A DNA stretch of 64,000 nt. Source: Jannaschia rubra. GTDB lineage: Bacteria > Pseudomonadota > Alphaproteobacteria > Rhodobacterales > Rhodobacteraceae. Below are positions 46,092 to 55,303 of the stretch, piece after piece. Made by a program: the position numbers and the translations under genes. Position 1 is the first letter of the stretch; every line of letters begins with the position of its first letter. The notes under the pieces were generated by a model. The model had not been told where the DNA came from. It made no database searches and worked only from the letters and a program-made list of their open reading frames with translations. Where the stretch lies: contig NZ_CXPG01000014.1 of NCBI RefSeq assembly GCF_001403735.1, positions 72,001 to 136,000 on the forward strand, given 5' to 3'.

Positions 46092-46594
46092 CCGCGCACC
46101 ACGAGCCGCGTGCGCGGCCCGATCCGCCCGGCGATCCAGCGCAGATGCTGCGGGTCGAAGGCCACGCAGCCCTCGGTCGGCCAGCCGGGCCTGCGCCAGC
46201 GATGCAAAAAGATCGCCGAGCCGCGCCCTGCGCGCGCGATAGGCCAGTTCCAGTCCGTCACGATGATCAGATCATAGAGCGGATCGCCCCGCGCCAGACG
46301 TTCGGCCGAACCCGCGAAGGGCGCGCGGACCCGGTGGTTGTAGGCTGGATGGTCCGGCGCGTCGCACCAGAGGTCGCGCGGCCCGATGGCGGCGGCCCAG
46401 GCCGCAGGACGGGCGATGCGGTCGGCGCGGTAGAACATGCCGACGATCCGGTGGCATCCGGCGGGCGTCGCGCCGTCGCCCTCGCGCTTGTCCGCGCGGA
46501 CGCCGCCGCGGCCGATGGTGCAGGGAAAGCGTCGCCCGCGGAACCGGATGCCGGAAGGCGTCAGGACCAGGTCGTCCGGCCCCGCAGGCGTCAT
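46088..46594 (-). CDS. YkuD (L,D-transpeptidase-fold) protein without signal peptide
   Basis: 168 residues. The active-site signature is HRWRRPGWPTEGCVAF with His131 and Cys143, preceded by ATPAGCHRIVGMFYRADR. It resembles the shorter YkuD subgroup (YkuD-like, COG3786). YkuD enzymes cross-link peptidoglycan through meso-diaminopimelate, but no export signal is visible here, so either the signal is atypical or the protein is cytoplasmic. It is coupled to ribA (4-base overlap), and its stop overlaps that of yggS by 3 bases (convergent). Confidence 0.88.
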   Translation of the reverse strand: MTPAGPDDLVLTPSGIRFRGRRFPCTIGRGGVRADKREGDGATPAGCHRIVGMFYRADRIARPAAWAAAIGPRDLWCDAPDHPAYNHRVRAPFAGSAERLARGDPLYDLIIVTDWNWPIARAGRGSAIFLHRWRRPGWPTEGCVAFDPQHLRWIAGRIGPRTRLVVRG

Positions 46595-47637
46595 TCCAGA
46601 TGGCCCGACTTCGCGCGCTTCACGTCCAGATAGGCCGCGTTCTCGGGTGTCAGGCCCGCGTGCAGCGGCACGCGTTCGGCCACCTCGACACCCTGCGCCG
46701 CCATCATCGACAGCTTGCGCGGGTTGTTCGTCATCAGGCGCACCGATCCGATGCCAAGCTGCCGCAGAAGCCCGGCGCCAAGCCGGAAATCGCGCTCGTC
46801 ATCCTCGAACCCCAGGCGGTGGTTCGCCTCCACGGTGTCGAACCCCTGATCCTGAAGGTCGTAGGCGCGCATCTTGTTGGCGAGCCCGATGCCCCGCCCT
46901 TCCTGGTTGAGATAGAGCAACACCCCGCCGCCCGCCGCCGCCATCGCGGCCATCGCAGCATGAAGCTGCGGACCGCAGTCGCATTTAAGCGACCCCAGCA
47001 CGTCGCCTGTGAAGCAGGCCGAGTGGAGCCGCGTCAGCACGGGGCGTGCACGGTCCACCATCCCGATTTCGATGGCGTAATGCTCGCCCCCGCCATCCTC
47101 CTCGCGGAAGACGTGGACGCGGCTTGCGGGATGGGCCGAGAGCGGGACGCGCGCGGCCGCGACCTCGGCCGGAAGCATCGGTCGAGTCGTGACCCCGCCC
47201 GCGGGCAGGCGGGTCAGCCCCGCCGGGGCCGGCGCCTCGACCCCAACGACAGCGGGCAGCAGTTGCGCCGCCTTGGCCAGGGCCAGCCCCGTCCGCCATG
47301 CTGTGACATCGCCGTTGCGCAGGGTTCGGAGCGGCCCCTTCAGCGGCGCGCGCAAATCGTCGGCGGGGTCGGCCACGGCGCGCAGCCAATCCGACCCCGC
47401 GTCGTCGGGCACCGCGATCCGGGCGAGGTCGCCGTCGTAGGCGCGCGCCTTCAACGTCTCCGCCCGTCGGCCGCTGACTGCCAGCACCAGCGGCCCGGCG
47501 GCGCGCATCTCGGCCAGCCGTTCCGCCGCCAGCGTCTCGACCGAGGCCAGGATCAGGCCGCCCACCGCGACCGGCAGGCCGACGCGCAGGTCGGCCCGCG
47601 CGCGGGCGGCCAGTTCGGCGGGCGTGGGCGACAGCAT
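46591..47637 (-). CDS. ribA: GTP cyclohydrolase II with N-terminal extra domain
   Basis: 348 residues. The C-terminal half is a complete GTP cyclohydrolase II: zinc ligands Cys208, Cys219, Cys221 in HSACFTGDVLGSLKCDCG, LLYLNQEGRGIGLANKMRAY and MTNNPRKL. It opens GTP to start riboflavin synthesis. The first ~165 residues (AVGGLILASVETLAAERL and following) are not the cyclohydrolase fold and look like a degenerate partner domain seen in alphaproteobacterial RibA. ATG 47637 has AGGAG 9 bases upstream. An in-frame TTG at 47658 is less likely. It is divergent from the CenR-like regulator. Confidence 0.93.
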   Translation of the reverse strand: MLSPTPAELAARARADLRVGLPVAVGGLILASVETLAAERLAEMRAAGPLVLAVSGRRAETLKARAYDGDLARIAVPDDAGSDWLRAVADPADDLRAPLKGPLRTLRNGDVTAWRTGLALAKAAQLLPAVVGVEAPAPAGLTRLPAGGVTTRPMLPAEVAAARVPLSAHPASRVHVFREEDGGGEHYAIEIGMVDRARPVLTRLHSACFTGDVLGSLKCDCGPQLHAAMAAMAAAGGGVLLYLNQEGRGIGLANKMRAYDLQDQGFDTVEANHRLGFEDDERDFRLGAGLLRQLGIGSVRLMTNNPRKLSMMAAQGVEVAERVPLHAGLTPENAAYLDVKRAKSGHLE

Positions 47638-47806
47638 GGCCCGGATCTCCTGTAACAATCGGAACCGCGGCGCGGCCCCGGTGCTTCACATATGAAACAA
47701 ATCGCCGCTTGGCGACACGTCGGCGTGAGTCGGGTGCCAAATCGCTTTGAAACGACGCAGGCCGCGCGGACACTCGGGCAAATGGCTTCAACTTCCGGGG
47801 GACACC

Positions 47807-48493
47807 ATGGCCACCACAAAGAAGATCCTGCTCGTCGACGACGACGACGACCTGCGCGATGCCCTGTCCGAGCAACTGGTGATGACCGAGGAGTTCGACG
47901 TCTTCGAGGCCGATTCCGGCGCCTCGGGCATGAGCCGCGCAAAGGAGCAGCTCTACGACCTCATCGTCCTCGATGTCGGCCTGCCCGACACCGACGGGCG
48001 CGAACTTTGCCGCCTGATGCGGAAGCAGGGGGTGAAATGCCCCATCGTGATGCTGACGGGCCACGATTCCGACAGCGACACGATCCTGGGGCTGGACGCT
48101 GGGGCGAACGATTACATCGCCAAGCCGTTCAAGTTTCCCGTGCTGCTCGCGCGTATCCGCTCGCAGCTTCGCACGCACGAGCAGTCGGAGGACGCGGTGT
48201 TCCAGCTCGGGCCCTATACCTTCAAGCCGTCGATGAAGGTGCTGCTGACCGAGGACGACAGGAAGATCCGCCTGACCGAGAAGGAGACGAACATCCTCAA
48301 GTTCCTCTACCGCTCGAACGACGGCACGGTGCCGCGCGATGTCCTGCTGCACGAGGTCTGGGGCTACAACGCGGGCGTGACCACCCACACGCTCGAGACG
48401 CATATCTACCGCCTGCGCCAGAAGATCGAGCCTGACCCGTCCAACGCGCGTCTTCTGGTGACGGAATCGGGGGGGTACCGCCTGATGGCGTGA
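47807..48493 (+). CDS. OmpR-family response regulator, CenR-like
   Basis: 228 residues: receiver domain with acidic triad start VDDDDDLRDAL and phosphoacceptor Asp56 in VLDVGLPDTDGRE, KPFKFPVLLARIRSQLRTHEQSEDA linker, then a winged helix with RLTEKETNILKFLYR, EVWGYNAGVTTHTLETHIYRLRQKIE. The length and these segments recall alphaproteobacterial CenR, which controls cell-envelope genes. No kinase gene is adjacent, as usual for CenR. Assignment is from memory of the family, so the symbol is left open. It is followed by a CtrA-type box and a small-RNA-like element. Confidence 0.9.
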   Translation: MATTKKILLVDDDDDLRDALSEQLVMTEEFDVFEADSGASGMSRAKEQLYDLIVLDVGLPDTDGRELCRLMRKQGVKCPIVMLTGHDSDSDTILGLDAGANDYIAKPFKFPVLLARIRSQLRTHEQSEDAVFQLGPYTFKPSMKVLLTEDDRKIRLTEKETNILKFLYRSNDGTVPRDVLLHEVWGYNAGVTTHTLETHIYRLRQKIEPDPSNARLLVTESGGYRLMA

Positions 48494-48536
48494 CGTTCCG
48501 GGCACATCCGTCGATGAAAACGTGTCGCGCCGTCCG

Positions 48537-48551
48537 TTAACCTTACGTTAA
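48537..48551 (+). promoter_or_regulatory. CtrA-type box with overlapping promoter
   Basis: TTAA-N7-TTAAC (second half 48548-48552) matches the CtrA consensus exactly and stands out in GC-rich DNA, within a tandem GTTAACCTT repeat. TTAACC (48548-48553) can serve as -35, with TTAGCA (48571-48576) after 17 bases as -10, predicting a start near 48583. CtrA-activated promoters typically have the box on the -35. It could drive the small RNA below or xthA. Confidence 0.55.
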
Positions 48552-48582
48552 CCTTCGTCGCGCATTATCGTTAGCATACCGG

Positions 48583-48654
48583 CGCATCTGCGGGACGACA
48601 CAGATGCAACCTCCCTGTTGGACTTGCCCGGGCCTCCGTGCCCGGGTGTCTTTT
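48583..48654 (+). ncRNA. candidate small RNA with two CCUCC anti-Shine-Dalgarno motifs
   Basis: About 72 nt between a predicted start and an intrinsic terminator. Hairpin 1 pairs GCATCTG (48584-48590) with CAGATGC (48601-48607). A segment AACCTCCCTGTT follows, with CCTCC (48610-48614) between weakly pairing AAC and GTT. The terminator hairpin (48626-48647) has a second CCTCC (48633-48637) at its loop, then TTTT. Small RNAs with CCUCC-exposing loops (CcsR/cuckoo type) are known in Rhodobacterales. This one is a prediction from structure only. It contains no convincing open reading frame. Confidence 0.5.
48626..48654 (+). terminator. terminator between the CenR-like gene and xthA
   Basis: GCCCGGGC (48626-48633) pairs with GCCCGGGT (48640-48647, one G-U) around a six-base loop CTCCGT, then GTC and TTTT (48651-48654). 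It could end the small RNA or the CenR-like gene's transcript, whose stop is about 130 bases upstream. Confidence 0.65.
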
Positions 48655-48747
48655 GTCCGGCGAAAGCCGCACCGGGTGGGTGCATTGACTCGGGCGCGAA
48701 ATGCCATAGCCCTCGACCGGCCGAGACAAGCCCCGAGGATCGACGCC

Positions 48748-49536
48748 ATGCCCTTCACCCTCGCCACCTGGAACATCAATTCAGTCCGCCTGCGCGAGGA
48801 TCTCGTGGCCCGCTTCCTGCGCGAGGAAGGGCCCGACGTTTTGTGCCTTCAGGAGTGCAAGTCGCCGGTCGACAAGATCCCGCGCGACCAGTTCGCGGAC
48901 CTGGGCTATCCGCACATGGTCGCGCGGGGGCAGAAGGGTTACAACGGTGTGGCGATCCTGTCGAAACTGCCACTGGAGGAGGCGGGCGCCGAGGATCATG
49001 CCGACCTCGGCCACGCCCGCCATATCGCCGCGCGGCTGGAAAACGGCGTCGTCGTCCACAACTTCTATGTGCCCGCCGGCGGCGACATTCCCGACCGCGA
49101 GGCGAACGTGAAGTTCGGGCAGAAGCTCGACTACCTGACCGCGATGCGCGACGCCTTCCACGCCGACCGGCCGGCCCGGTCGATCCTGGTGGGCGACCTG
49201 AACATCGCCCCGCGCGAGGACGACGTCTGGGATCATCGCAAGCTCCTGAAAATCGTCAGCCATACCCCGGTCGAGGTGGAGCATCTGGCGCAGATGCAGG
49301 ACGCAGGCGCCTGGGTCGACATCACGCGGCAGGACATTCCCACGGGCAATCTCTACAGCTGGTGGTCCTATCGCTCGCCCGACTGGGACGCGGCGGACAA
49401 GGGGCGCAGGCTCGACCACGTCTGGGCCACCGGGGACATCGCGGGTGCCGCCCATTCCAGCCGCGTGCTGCGGCACGTGCGTGGCTGGGAGAAGCCGTCG
49501 GACCATGCGCCGGTGCTGGCGACCTTCGACCTGTAG
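48748..49536 (+). CDS. xthA: exodeoxyribonuclease III
   Basis: 262 residues of the AP-endonuclease/exonuclease III family. TWNINSVR, LCLQECK (metal-binding Glu36), GYNGVAILSK, GDLNIAPREDDVWD (catalytic Asp/Asn) and SDHAPV (catalytic His) are all present. It cuts DNA at abasic sites and removes 3' blocks in base-excision repair. ATG 48748 follows GAGG. A possible TTGACT -35 lies about 65 bases upstream. Confidence 0.95.
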   Translation: MPFTLATWNINSVRLREDLVARFLREEGPDVLCLQECKSPVDKIPRDQFADLGYPHMVARGQKGYNGVAILSKLPLEEAGAEDHADLGHARHIAARLENGVVVHNFYVPAGGDIPDREANVKFGQKLDYLTAMRDAFHADRPARSILVGDLNIAPREDDVWDHRKLLKIVSHTPVEVEHLAQMQDAGAWVDITRQDIPTGNLYSWWSYRSPDWDAADKGRRLDHVWATGDIAGAAHSSRVLRHVRGWEKPSDHAPVLATFDL

Positions 49537-49596
49537 CACCCTTGGAAAACGCCGCCGCGGCGCGCATATGACACGCCAGCAGACGAAAGGTGCCCC

Positions 49597-50511
49597 ATGC
49601 TCGAACTCGGCCAGTCCCAGCCCGCCCCCGCCTCCGACCTTATCCGCGACGTCACCGAGGCCGATTTCATGGCCCAGGTGGTCGAGGCGTCGATGACGGT
49701 TCCGATGATCGTCGATTTCTGGGCCCCCTGGTGCGGCCCCTGCAAGACGCTCGGCCCGCAGTTGGAAGCAGCCGTGACCGACGCGGGCGGCAAGGTGCGG
49801 ATGGCCAAGGTCAACGTCGATCAGGCCCAGCAGATCGCCGCGCAGCTTCGCATCCAGTCGATCCCCACCGTCTACGCCTTCTGGCAGGGCCAGCCGGTCG
49901 ACGGATTCCAGGGCGCCGTCAGCCAGCCGGAGATCCGGGATTTCGTCACCCGCGTCGCCGCCATGGGCGGTGCGGAGGACGACGGCGGCCTGGCCGAGGC
50001 CGTCGCCGCCGCCGAGGAGATGCTGGCCAACGGCGAGGCGGTGGATGCCGCGCAGACCTTCGCCGCCGTCTTGGGCGAGGAGCCGGAGAATGCCGCCGCC
50101 TATGCCGGACTGGTCCGCGCGCATGTCGCGCTGGATGAAGTCGATCAGGCCGATGCGCTGATCGCCGCCGCGCCCGAGGCCGTCGCCGCCGCCCCTGAGA
50201 TGGAGGCCGCGAAGGCGCAGGTCGCGCTGGCGCGTCAGGCCGCGAACGCCGGACCGGTGGCGGACCTTCTGCAGATGGTGGAAGCGGATCCGGCGAACCA
50301 TCAGGCCCGCTTCGACCTGGCCGCGGCGCTTCAGGCGACCGGCGATACCGAAGGCGCGGTCGAGCAACTGCTGGAGCTGTTCCGCCGCGACCGCGAGTGG
50401 AACGACGGCGCCGCGCGCGCGCAGTTGTTCACGATCTTCGATGCGTTGAAGCCACAGGATCCGATCGCGTTGAAGGGGCGTCGCAGGTTGTCGTCGATGA
50501 TCTTTGCCTGA
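49597..50511 (+). CDS. thioredoxin-fold co-chaperone (YbbN/CnoX-like)
   Basis: 304 residues: thioredoxin domain with WCGPC (Cys46, Cys49), then an Ala/Glu-rich tetratricopeptide-like region (about 125-300). This architecture is that of YbbN/CnoX, a holdase that hands clients to GroEL or DnaK. Here the CGPC motif is intact, as in the redox-active alphaproteobacterial form, rather than the altered motif of E. coli. It is followed by the LON-domain gene 21 bases downstream. Confidence 0.92.
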   Translation: MLELGQSQPAPASDLIRDVTEADFMAQVVEASMTVPMIVDFWAPWCGPCKTLGPQLEAAVTDAGGKVRMAKVNVDQAQQIAAQLRIQSIPTVYAFWQGQPVDGFQGAVSQPEIRDFVTRVAAMGGAEDDGGLAEAVAAAEEMLANGEAVDAAQTFAAVLGEEPENAAAYAGLVRAHVALDEVDQADALIAAAPEAVAAAPEMEAAKAQVALARQAANAGPVADLLQMVEADPANHQARFDLAAALQATGDTEGAVEQLLELFRRDREWNDGAARAQLFTIFDALKPQDPIALKGRRRLSSMIFA

Positions 50512-50532
50512 TCGCCCGCGCGGCCTAGATCG

Positions 50533-51183
50533 ATGAAGATGTACCGCATATCGGACATGCCCCGAACGATCCCGGTCTTCCCGTTGCCCGGAGCGCTGCT
50601 GCTGCCTCGGGCGCGGCTCCCGCTGCACATCTTCGAGCCACGCTACCTCCAGATGATCGACGATTGCCTGAAGACGGAACATCGCCTGATCGGCATGATC
50701 CAGCCGCGGGCGCAGAAATCCTCGTCGGGACGCGCCATGCAGGCCATCGGCTGCGCCGGACGCCTGACCCAGATCAGCGAGACCGAGGATCGCCGCTACA
50801 TGATCACCCTGTCGGGCGTCTGCCGGTACCGCATTACGCGCGAGGTGTCGGGCTTCCAGCCGTACCTTCAGGCCGACGTGTCCTGGGACGGGTTCGAGCG
50901 GGACCTGGGGCGCACCGAGAAGGACGAGGCGTTCGACCGCCCGGCCTTTCTGGATCTGCTGCACCGCTACTTCGAATCCCAGAGCCTCTCGACCGATTGG
51001 GACAGCCTGAAGGACGCGGAGGAGGAGCTTCTCATCAACTCCCTGTCCATGCTCTGCCCCTTCGACCCCGAGGAAAAGCAGGCGCTGCTCGAGGCGCCGT
51101 CGCTGGCAACCCGCCGGGAAACCGTCGTCACCCTGATGGAGTTCGCCATGCGTGGCGGCGCGGGCGAGGAGATATTGCAATGA
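50533..51183 (+). CDS. LON peptidase N-terminal (substrate-binding) domain protein
   Basis: 216 residues. [34 protein letters not shown] is the LON-N/PUA-like signature. No ATPase or protease domain follows, so it is a stand-alone LON substrate-binding domain protein of unsettled function. Start 50533 gives MKMYRISDM. The later ATG before PRTIPVFP is possible. The stop overlaps the Trm112-family gene by 4 bases. Confidence 0.92.
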   Translation: MKMYRISDMPRTIPVFPLPGALLLPRARLPLHIFEPRYLQMIDDCLKTEHRLIGMIQPRAQKSSSGRAMQAIGCAGRLTQISETEDRRYMITLSGVCRYRITREVSGFQPYLQADVSWDGFERDLGRTEKDEAFDRPAFLDLLHRYFESQSLSTDWDSLKDAEEELLINSLSMLCPFDPEEKQALLEAPSLATRRETVVTLMEFAMRGGAGEEILQ

Positions 51184-51371
51184 CCGACAAGAGCACGGAG
51201 CCGTCGCACGACCGGCGGATGCTGGAATCGCTGGTCTGCCCGCGGACGCACGGTCCGCTCAGCTACGATGCGGAGGCGCAGGAACTGGTGTCGAAGTCGG
51301 CTCGCCTCGCCTATCCCATCCGCGGCGGCATCCCGATCATGCTGGTGGACGAGGCGCGCAAGCTCGACTGA
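51180..51371 (+). CDS. Trm112-family small protein
   Basis: 63 residues: [46 protein letters not shown] is the Trm112/YcaR core. Most members have a zinc knuckle, but here only one Cys is visible, so zinc binding is doubtful. Trm112 activates methyltransferases in eukaryotes and archaea. The bacterial short form is of unknown role. It is translationally coupled to the LON-domain gene and convergent with the UbiH-type gene, 9 bases away. Confidence 0.9.
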   Translation: MTDKSTEPSHDRRMLESLVCPRTHGPLSYDAEAQELVSKSARLAYPIRGGIPIMLVDEARKLD

Positions 51372-51380
51372 CTTTCGCGT

Positions 51381-52586
51381 TCAGCCCCGCATCAGGTCGG
51401 GCAGGTCGCCTGTCAGGCCCGCCGCCTCCCGGATGAAGCGCCTACGCGCGCCGGGCCAGGCCGAGATCGCACCCATTCCCACGTCCCTCGCCAGCCGCAG
51501 GGCCGGATTGTCGTTCGAGAACAGCCGGTTCACCGCATCCGTCGCGAACCCCATCATGCCGGTGTCGAAGCGGCGCCAACGCTGATACCGGGCCAGAACA
51601 TCCGGCGCGCCGGGGTCTTCGCCCCGCGCGCGTGCATGGTCGAGCACATGCGCCAACGCCGCCACGTCCTTGACGCCGAGGTTCAGCCCCTGCCCCGCGA
51701 TGGGGTGGATGCCATGCGCCGCATCACCCACGAGGGCGATGAGCGGCGCCGTGAAGGCATCGGCCAGCGTCAGGTTCAGCGGATAGGTATAGCGCGCGCC
51801 GGTCAGCGCGATCTGCCCCAGGAAGCTGCCGAAGCGGGGCCGCAGCACGTCGAGGTAGTCGTCGTCGGAGAGGGCGTTCAACTCGGCGGCGACCTCGGGC
51901 GTCTCGGTCCAGACGATGCTGGAGCGGTTGCCGCGGAGCGGAAGGATGGCGAGCGGGCCGGGGGGCATGAAGAACTGATGCGCGATGCCATGATGCGGCA
52001 GATCGTGCGAGAGCGCGCAGACCAGCGCCGTCTGGCCATAGTCGCGCCCCACCCGCCGGATGCCGGCGCGCTGCGCCACGCCGCTGTCGCGTCCGTCGCA
52101 GCCCAAGAGCACCCTGCCGGTCAGGTCGGACCCGGCGGCGACGCGAACGGAGGCCCCTTCGACCGACTGGTCGGTCACGGCCACGCCGAAACGCATGTCG
52201 ATGCGGTCCGAGGCGTCGCAGGCGGCCAGCAGCGCGGGCCGCAGGTGCCGGTCCTCGATCATCTGGCCCATGAAGGGCTCACCGATCTCGGCCGCATCGA
52301 AAGCCAGATGCAGGGGTGAGGCCCCTTCGCCCGCACGGCCGTCGCTGGCGCGGATTCCGGTGATCGGCTGCGCCACATCGGCCAGCGCACCCCAGAGACC
52401 CAGCCCCTGGAGGACGCGGACGGAGCCGAGCGCCATGGCGTAAGCGCGGCCATCGAACGCCGCGTCGTCGAAAGCGGCACGCGGGCGGGCGTCCAGCACG
52501 ATGCTGGTCAGCCCCGCGCGGGCGAGGGCGAGGGCGGTCAGGGGGCCCGTCAGCCCGCCGCCGACGATAAGGGCGTCTGCATCCAT
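51381..52586 (-). CDS. UbiH/UbiF/COQ6-family FAD-dependent hydroxylase
   Basis: 401 residues of the aromatic flavoprotein hydroxylase group. ALIVGGGLTGPLTALALARAG is the FAD Rossmann motif. A DG-type segment LLGCDGRDSGVAQRAGI and LVGDAAHGIHPIAGQGLNLG (second FAD motif with the family Gln-Gly-Leu-Asn) follow. It hydroxylates the ubiquinone ring. Which position (UbiH, UbiI, UbiF or a broader UbiL) cannot be told. ATG 52586 starts the Rossmann fold directly. It is divergent from the amidase gene. Confidence 0.93.
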   Translation of the reverse strand: MDADALIVGGGLTGPLTALALARAGLTSIVLDARPRAAFDDAAFDGRAYAMALGSVRVLQGLGLWGALADVAQPITGIRASDGRAGEGASPLHLAFDAAEIGEPFMGQMIEDRHLRPALLAACDASDRIDMRFGVAVTDQSVEGASVRVAAGSDLTGRVLLGCDGRDSGVAQRAGIRRVGRDYGQTALVCALSHDLPHHGIAHQFFMPPGPLAILPLRGNRSSIVWTETPEVAAELNALSDDDYLDVLRPRFGSFLGQIALTGARYTYPLNLTLADAFTAPLIALVGDAAHGIHPIAGQGLNLGVKDVAALAHVLDHARARGEDPGAPDVLARYQRWRRFDTGMMGFATDAVNRLFSNDNPALRLARDVGMGAISAWPGARRRFIREAAGLTGDLPDLMRG

Positions 52587-52671
52587 GGCGCCAGATATGA
52601 CCGTCCGGGCGCCATTGTCCAACGCCACGGCCATCTCTAGCGTGGCCCGCGACGAAATGCCGGAGGATGCG

Positions 52672-53997
52672 ATGCGGGACTGGGTGTGGAAAAGCGCGGG
52701 CGACCTGGGGCGCGGCATCGCGGCGGGCGACATCGATCCGGAGGCGCTGTGCGATACCTTCCTGTCGGCCATCGCGGACAATCCGCACCGCGACGCCATC
52801 TATGCCCGCACCACCGACGACCGCGCCCGGGCCGAGGCCGCGGCGGCGGCAAGGCGCGCGCGGGCCGGGAACCGTCGCGGCCCCCTCGACGGCGTGCCGA
52901 TCAGCTGGAAGGACCTGTTCGACAGCGCGGGCGTCGCGACCGAGGCGGGGAGCGCGCTTCTGAAAGGCCGGGTGCCGCAGGACGATGCGGCCGTGCTGGC
53001 GGCGGCCACGATGGGCGGCGCCGTCTGTCTGGGCAAGACCCACATGAGCGAGTTGGCCTTCTCCGGCCTCGGACTGAACCCGATCACCGCGACACCGCCA
53101 AACGTCCGCGACGCGGACCGTGTGCCGGGCGGATCATCGTCCGGGGCGGCGGCTTCGGTGGCCTTCGGGCTGGCGCCCCTGGCCATCGGGTCCGACACGG
53201 GGGGGTCGGTCCGCAACCCCGCCGCCTGGAACGATCTCGTGGGCCTCAAGACCACGCTGGGCCGCCTGCCGTCGCGCGGCACCGTCCCCCTGGTCGAGAC
53301 GATGGACACCATCGGCCCTTTGGCTCGCACAGTCGAGGACGCGGCGCTGGCCCTGGCCTTGATGGAGGGCGGACACGCGGCGGACCTGACGGGCGCCACG
53401 CTGCGCGGCGCGCGCCTTCTGATCCTCGCCGACTATGCCGACAGCAGCCGCGACGCCCCCCGCGCGGCCTTCGAACATGCGGTGAAACGGTTCCGCGACG
53501 GGGGCGCGCACGTCGAACGGGCGGAACTGGACCCCGTGAAACAGGCAATGGATCTGACACCGCTCCTGTTCGCGCCCGAGGGATATGCCATCTGGCGCCG
53601 CCGGATCGAGGAGGCGCCGCATCTGATGTATCCGCGCATCCTCGCCCGCTTCCGGCAGGGGCGCGACGCCTTGGCCGCCGACGTGCTGGACGCGCATCGC
53701 AAGCGTGCGGCCGCGGAGGCCGAGTATCTCGAGCGGACGGCAGGCTACGACGCGGTGATCCTGCCCACGTCGGCCATCCTGCCGCCCGACCGTGCGCGCC
53801 TCGAATCGGATGACGACTACTACGTCTCCGAGAACCTGATGGCTCTGCGGAACACCCGCGTCGGCAACGTGCTGGGGCTCTGCGGCCTGACGCTGCCCAC
53901 GGGCGTGCCCATGTGCGGCGTAATGGCGCTGGCCCCGCCGATGCAGGAGGAACGGCTGCTTCGGCTGGGCGCGGCAATGGAACTCGCGCTGGCCTGA
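52672..53997 (+). CDS. amidase-signature family enzyme
   Basis: 441 residues. The Ser-cisSer-Lys triad is Lys80 ([10 protein letters not shown]), a Ser of GGSSSG (about 155) and Ser179 in [14 protein letters not shown]. It hydrolyses an amide. The substrate is undetermined, and it is too divergent and isolated to be called GatA. ATG 52672 has GGAGG 7 bases upstream. An in-frame ATG 15 bases earlier is the alternative. Confidence 0.92.
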   Translation: MRDWVWKSAGDLGRGIAAGDIDPEALCDTFLSAIADNPHRDAIYARTTDDRARAEAAAAARRARAGNRRGPLDGVPISWKDLFDSAGVATEAGSALLKGRVPQDDAAVLAAATMGGAVCLGKTHMSELAFSGLGLNPITATPPNVRDADRVPGGSSSGAAASVAFGLAPLAIGSDTGGSVRNPAAWNDLVGLKTTLGRLPSRGTVPLVETMDTIGPLARTVEDAALALALMEGGHAADLTGATLRGARLLILADYADSSRDAPRAAFEHAVKRFRDGGAHVERAELDPVKQAMDLTPLLFAPEGYAIWRRRIEEAPHLMYPRILARFRQGRDALAADVLDAHRKRAAAEAEYLERTAGYDAVILPTSAILPPDRARLESDDDYYVSENLMALRNTRVGNVLGLCGLTLPTGVPMCGVMALAPPMQEERLLRLGAAMELALA

Positions 53998-54029
53998 AAG
54001 CCACACATCGCGCCAGTGCGCCCTTTTCG

Positions 54030-54059
54030 TTGGACCCTGGGCCGATCCCTTTGCTATCG
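54030..54059 (+). promoter_or_regulatory. candidate promoter of the aminotransferase gene
   Basis: TTGGAC (54030-54035) and CTATCG (54054-54059), spacer 18 bases (17 to GCTATC), about 45 bases before the ATG. A small GCGC-CAGT-GCGC hairpin with CCTTTT just upstream may end the amidase transcript. Confidence 0.4.
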
Positions 54060-54104
54060 TAGCCGAAATGGGGCCGTCAGAGCACCCGGATCGAGGCTAC
54101 AGGC

Positions 54105-55292
54105 ATGAATTACCCGCAGCGGTTCTCCGAGCTGCCCGAATATGCGTTCCCGCGCCTGCGGACGCTGCTGGGGGAGTCCGAGCCCGGCGGCAATCCGCCC
54201 ATCCAGATGACCATCGGCGACCCGCGCCATGCGCCCCCCGATTTCGTCGGCCCGGTGATCGCGGAACATGCCGCGGGCTTCATGCCCTATCCACCCAACG
54301 ACGGCACGCCGGAACTGCTGTCGGCCTGCGCCGGCTGGCTGAAGCGGCGCTACGACCACGATGCCGACCCGGAGCGGGAGATCCTGGTGCTGAACGGCAC
54401 GCGGGAAGGGCTCTACAACGCCTCCATGGCGCTCTGTCCCGAGGCGAAGAACGGTCGGCAGCCGGTCATCCTGACGCCCAATCCTTTCTATCAGGTCTAT
54501 GCCGTCGCCTCCCTGTCGGTGGGGGCCGAGCCGCGGTATGTCAACGCGACCGAAGCCACGGGCTTCCTGCCCGATTTCACGGCACTCGACGCGGACCTGC
54601 TGGACCGCACGGCCATTCTCTACGTCTGCTCGCCCGCGAACCCGCAGGGGGCCTGCGCCACGATGGCCTACTGGTCGGCGCTTCTGGCGCTGGCCGAGAA
54701 GCACGATTTCACCATCTTCGCCGACGAATGCTATGCCGAGATCTACCGCGGCGAGCCCCCCGTGGGCGTGCTGGAGGCCGTGCGCGCGACGGGCGCCGAC
54801 CCCGAACGCGCGGTCGCGTTCCACTCCCTGTCGAAGCGGTCGAACCTGGCCGGGTTGCGCTCCGGCTTTGCGGTCTCCGGGCCCGGCAACATCGCCCGCA
54901 TGAAGCAGCTTCGCGCCTATGCAGGCGCGCCGCTTCCCCTGCCGTTGCAGATGGCCGCAGCACGGGTCTGGGCCGAGGATACCCATGTGGAGGAGAACCG
55001 CAGGCTCTATGCCGAGAAGTTCGCCGCCGCCGCCCGCATCCTGCCCGACCAGCGCATCCCCGAAGCGGGGTTCTTCCTTTGGCTGCCCGTCCCCCCGGCG
55101 GTGGGCGACGGGGAACAGGCCGCGCTGAAGCTCTGGCGCGAGGCGGGCATCAAGGTGCTACCGGGCGCCTATCTGGCGCGCACCACCGAAGCCGGGAACC
55201 CCGGCGCAGACTTCATTCGCGTGGCCCTCGTCGGCCCGCTGGACGAGACGATCGACGGCCTGACCCGGCTGCGCGATTGTCTCTACACGTAA
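54105..55292 (+). CDS. class I/II aminotransferase, succinyldiaminopimelate transaminase-like
   Basis: 395 residues, PLP fold type [16 protein letters not shown] (Asp/Tyr contacts), [16 protein letters not shown] with the Schiff-base Lys, and a closing FIRVALVGP with the carboxylate-binding Arg. The NSYxN-type N-terminus is replaced by [14 protein letters not shown], as in DapC-like enzymes that aminate N-succinyl-2-amino-6-ketopimelate for lysine and cell-wall synthesis. The specific substrate is inferred. ftsK starts 11 bases after its stop. Confidence 0.9.
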   Translation: MNYPQRFSELPEYAFPRLRTLLGESEPGGNPPIQMTIGDPRHAPPDFVGPVIAEHAAGFMPYPPNDGTPELLSACAGWLKRRYDHDADPEREILVLNGTREGLYNASMALCPEAKNGRQPVILTPNPFYQVYAVASLSVGAEPRYVNATEATGFLPDFTALDADLLDRTAILYVCSPANPQGACATMAYWSALLALAEKHDFTIFADECYAEIYRGEPPVGVLEAVRATGADPERAVAFHSLSKRSNLAGLRSGFAVSGPGNIARMKQLRAYAGAPLPLPLQMAAARVWAEDTHVEENRRLYAEKFAAAARILPDQRIPEAGFFLWLPVPPAVGDGEQAALKLWREAGIKVLPGAYLARTTEAGNPGADFIRVALVGPLDETIDGLTRLRDCLYT

Positions 55293-55303
55293 GAGGACCC
55301 CCG

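Noticed and set aside
47638-47658. Longer ribA start at TTG 47658.
   Set aside because: The AGGAG ribosome-binding site falls inside that extension and is correctly spaced from the ATG at 47637.
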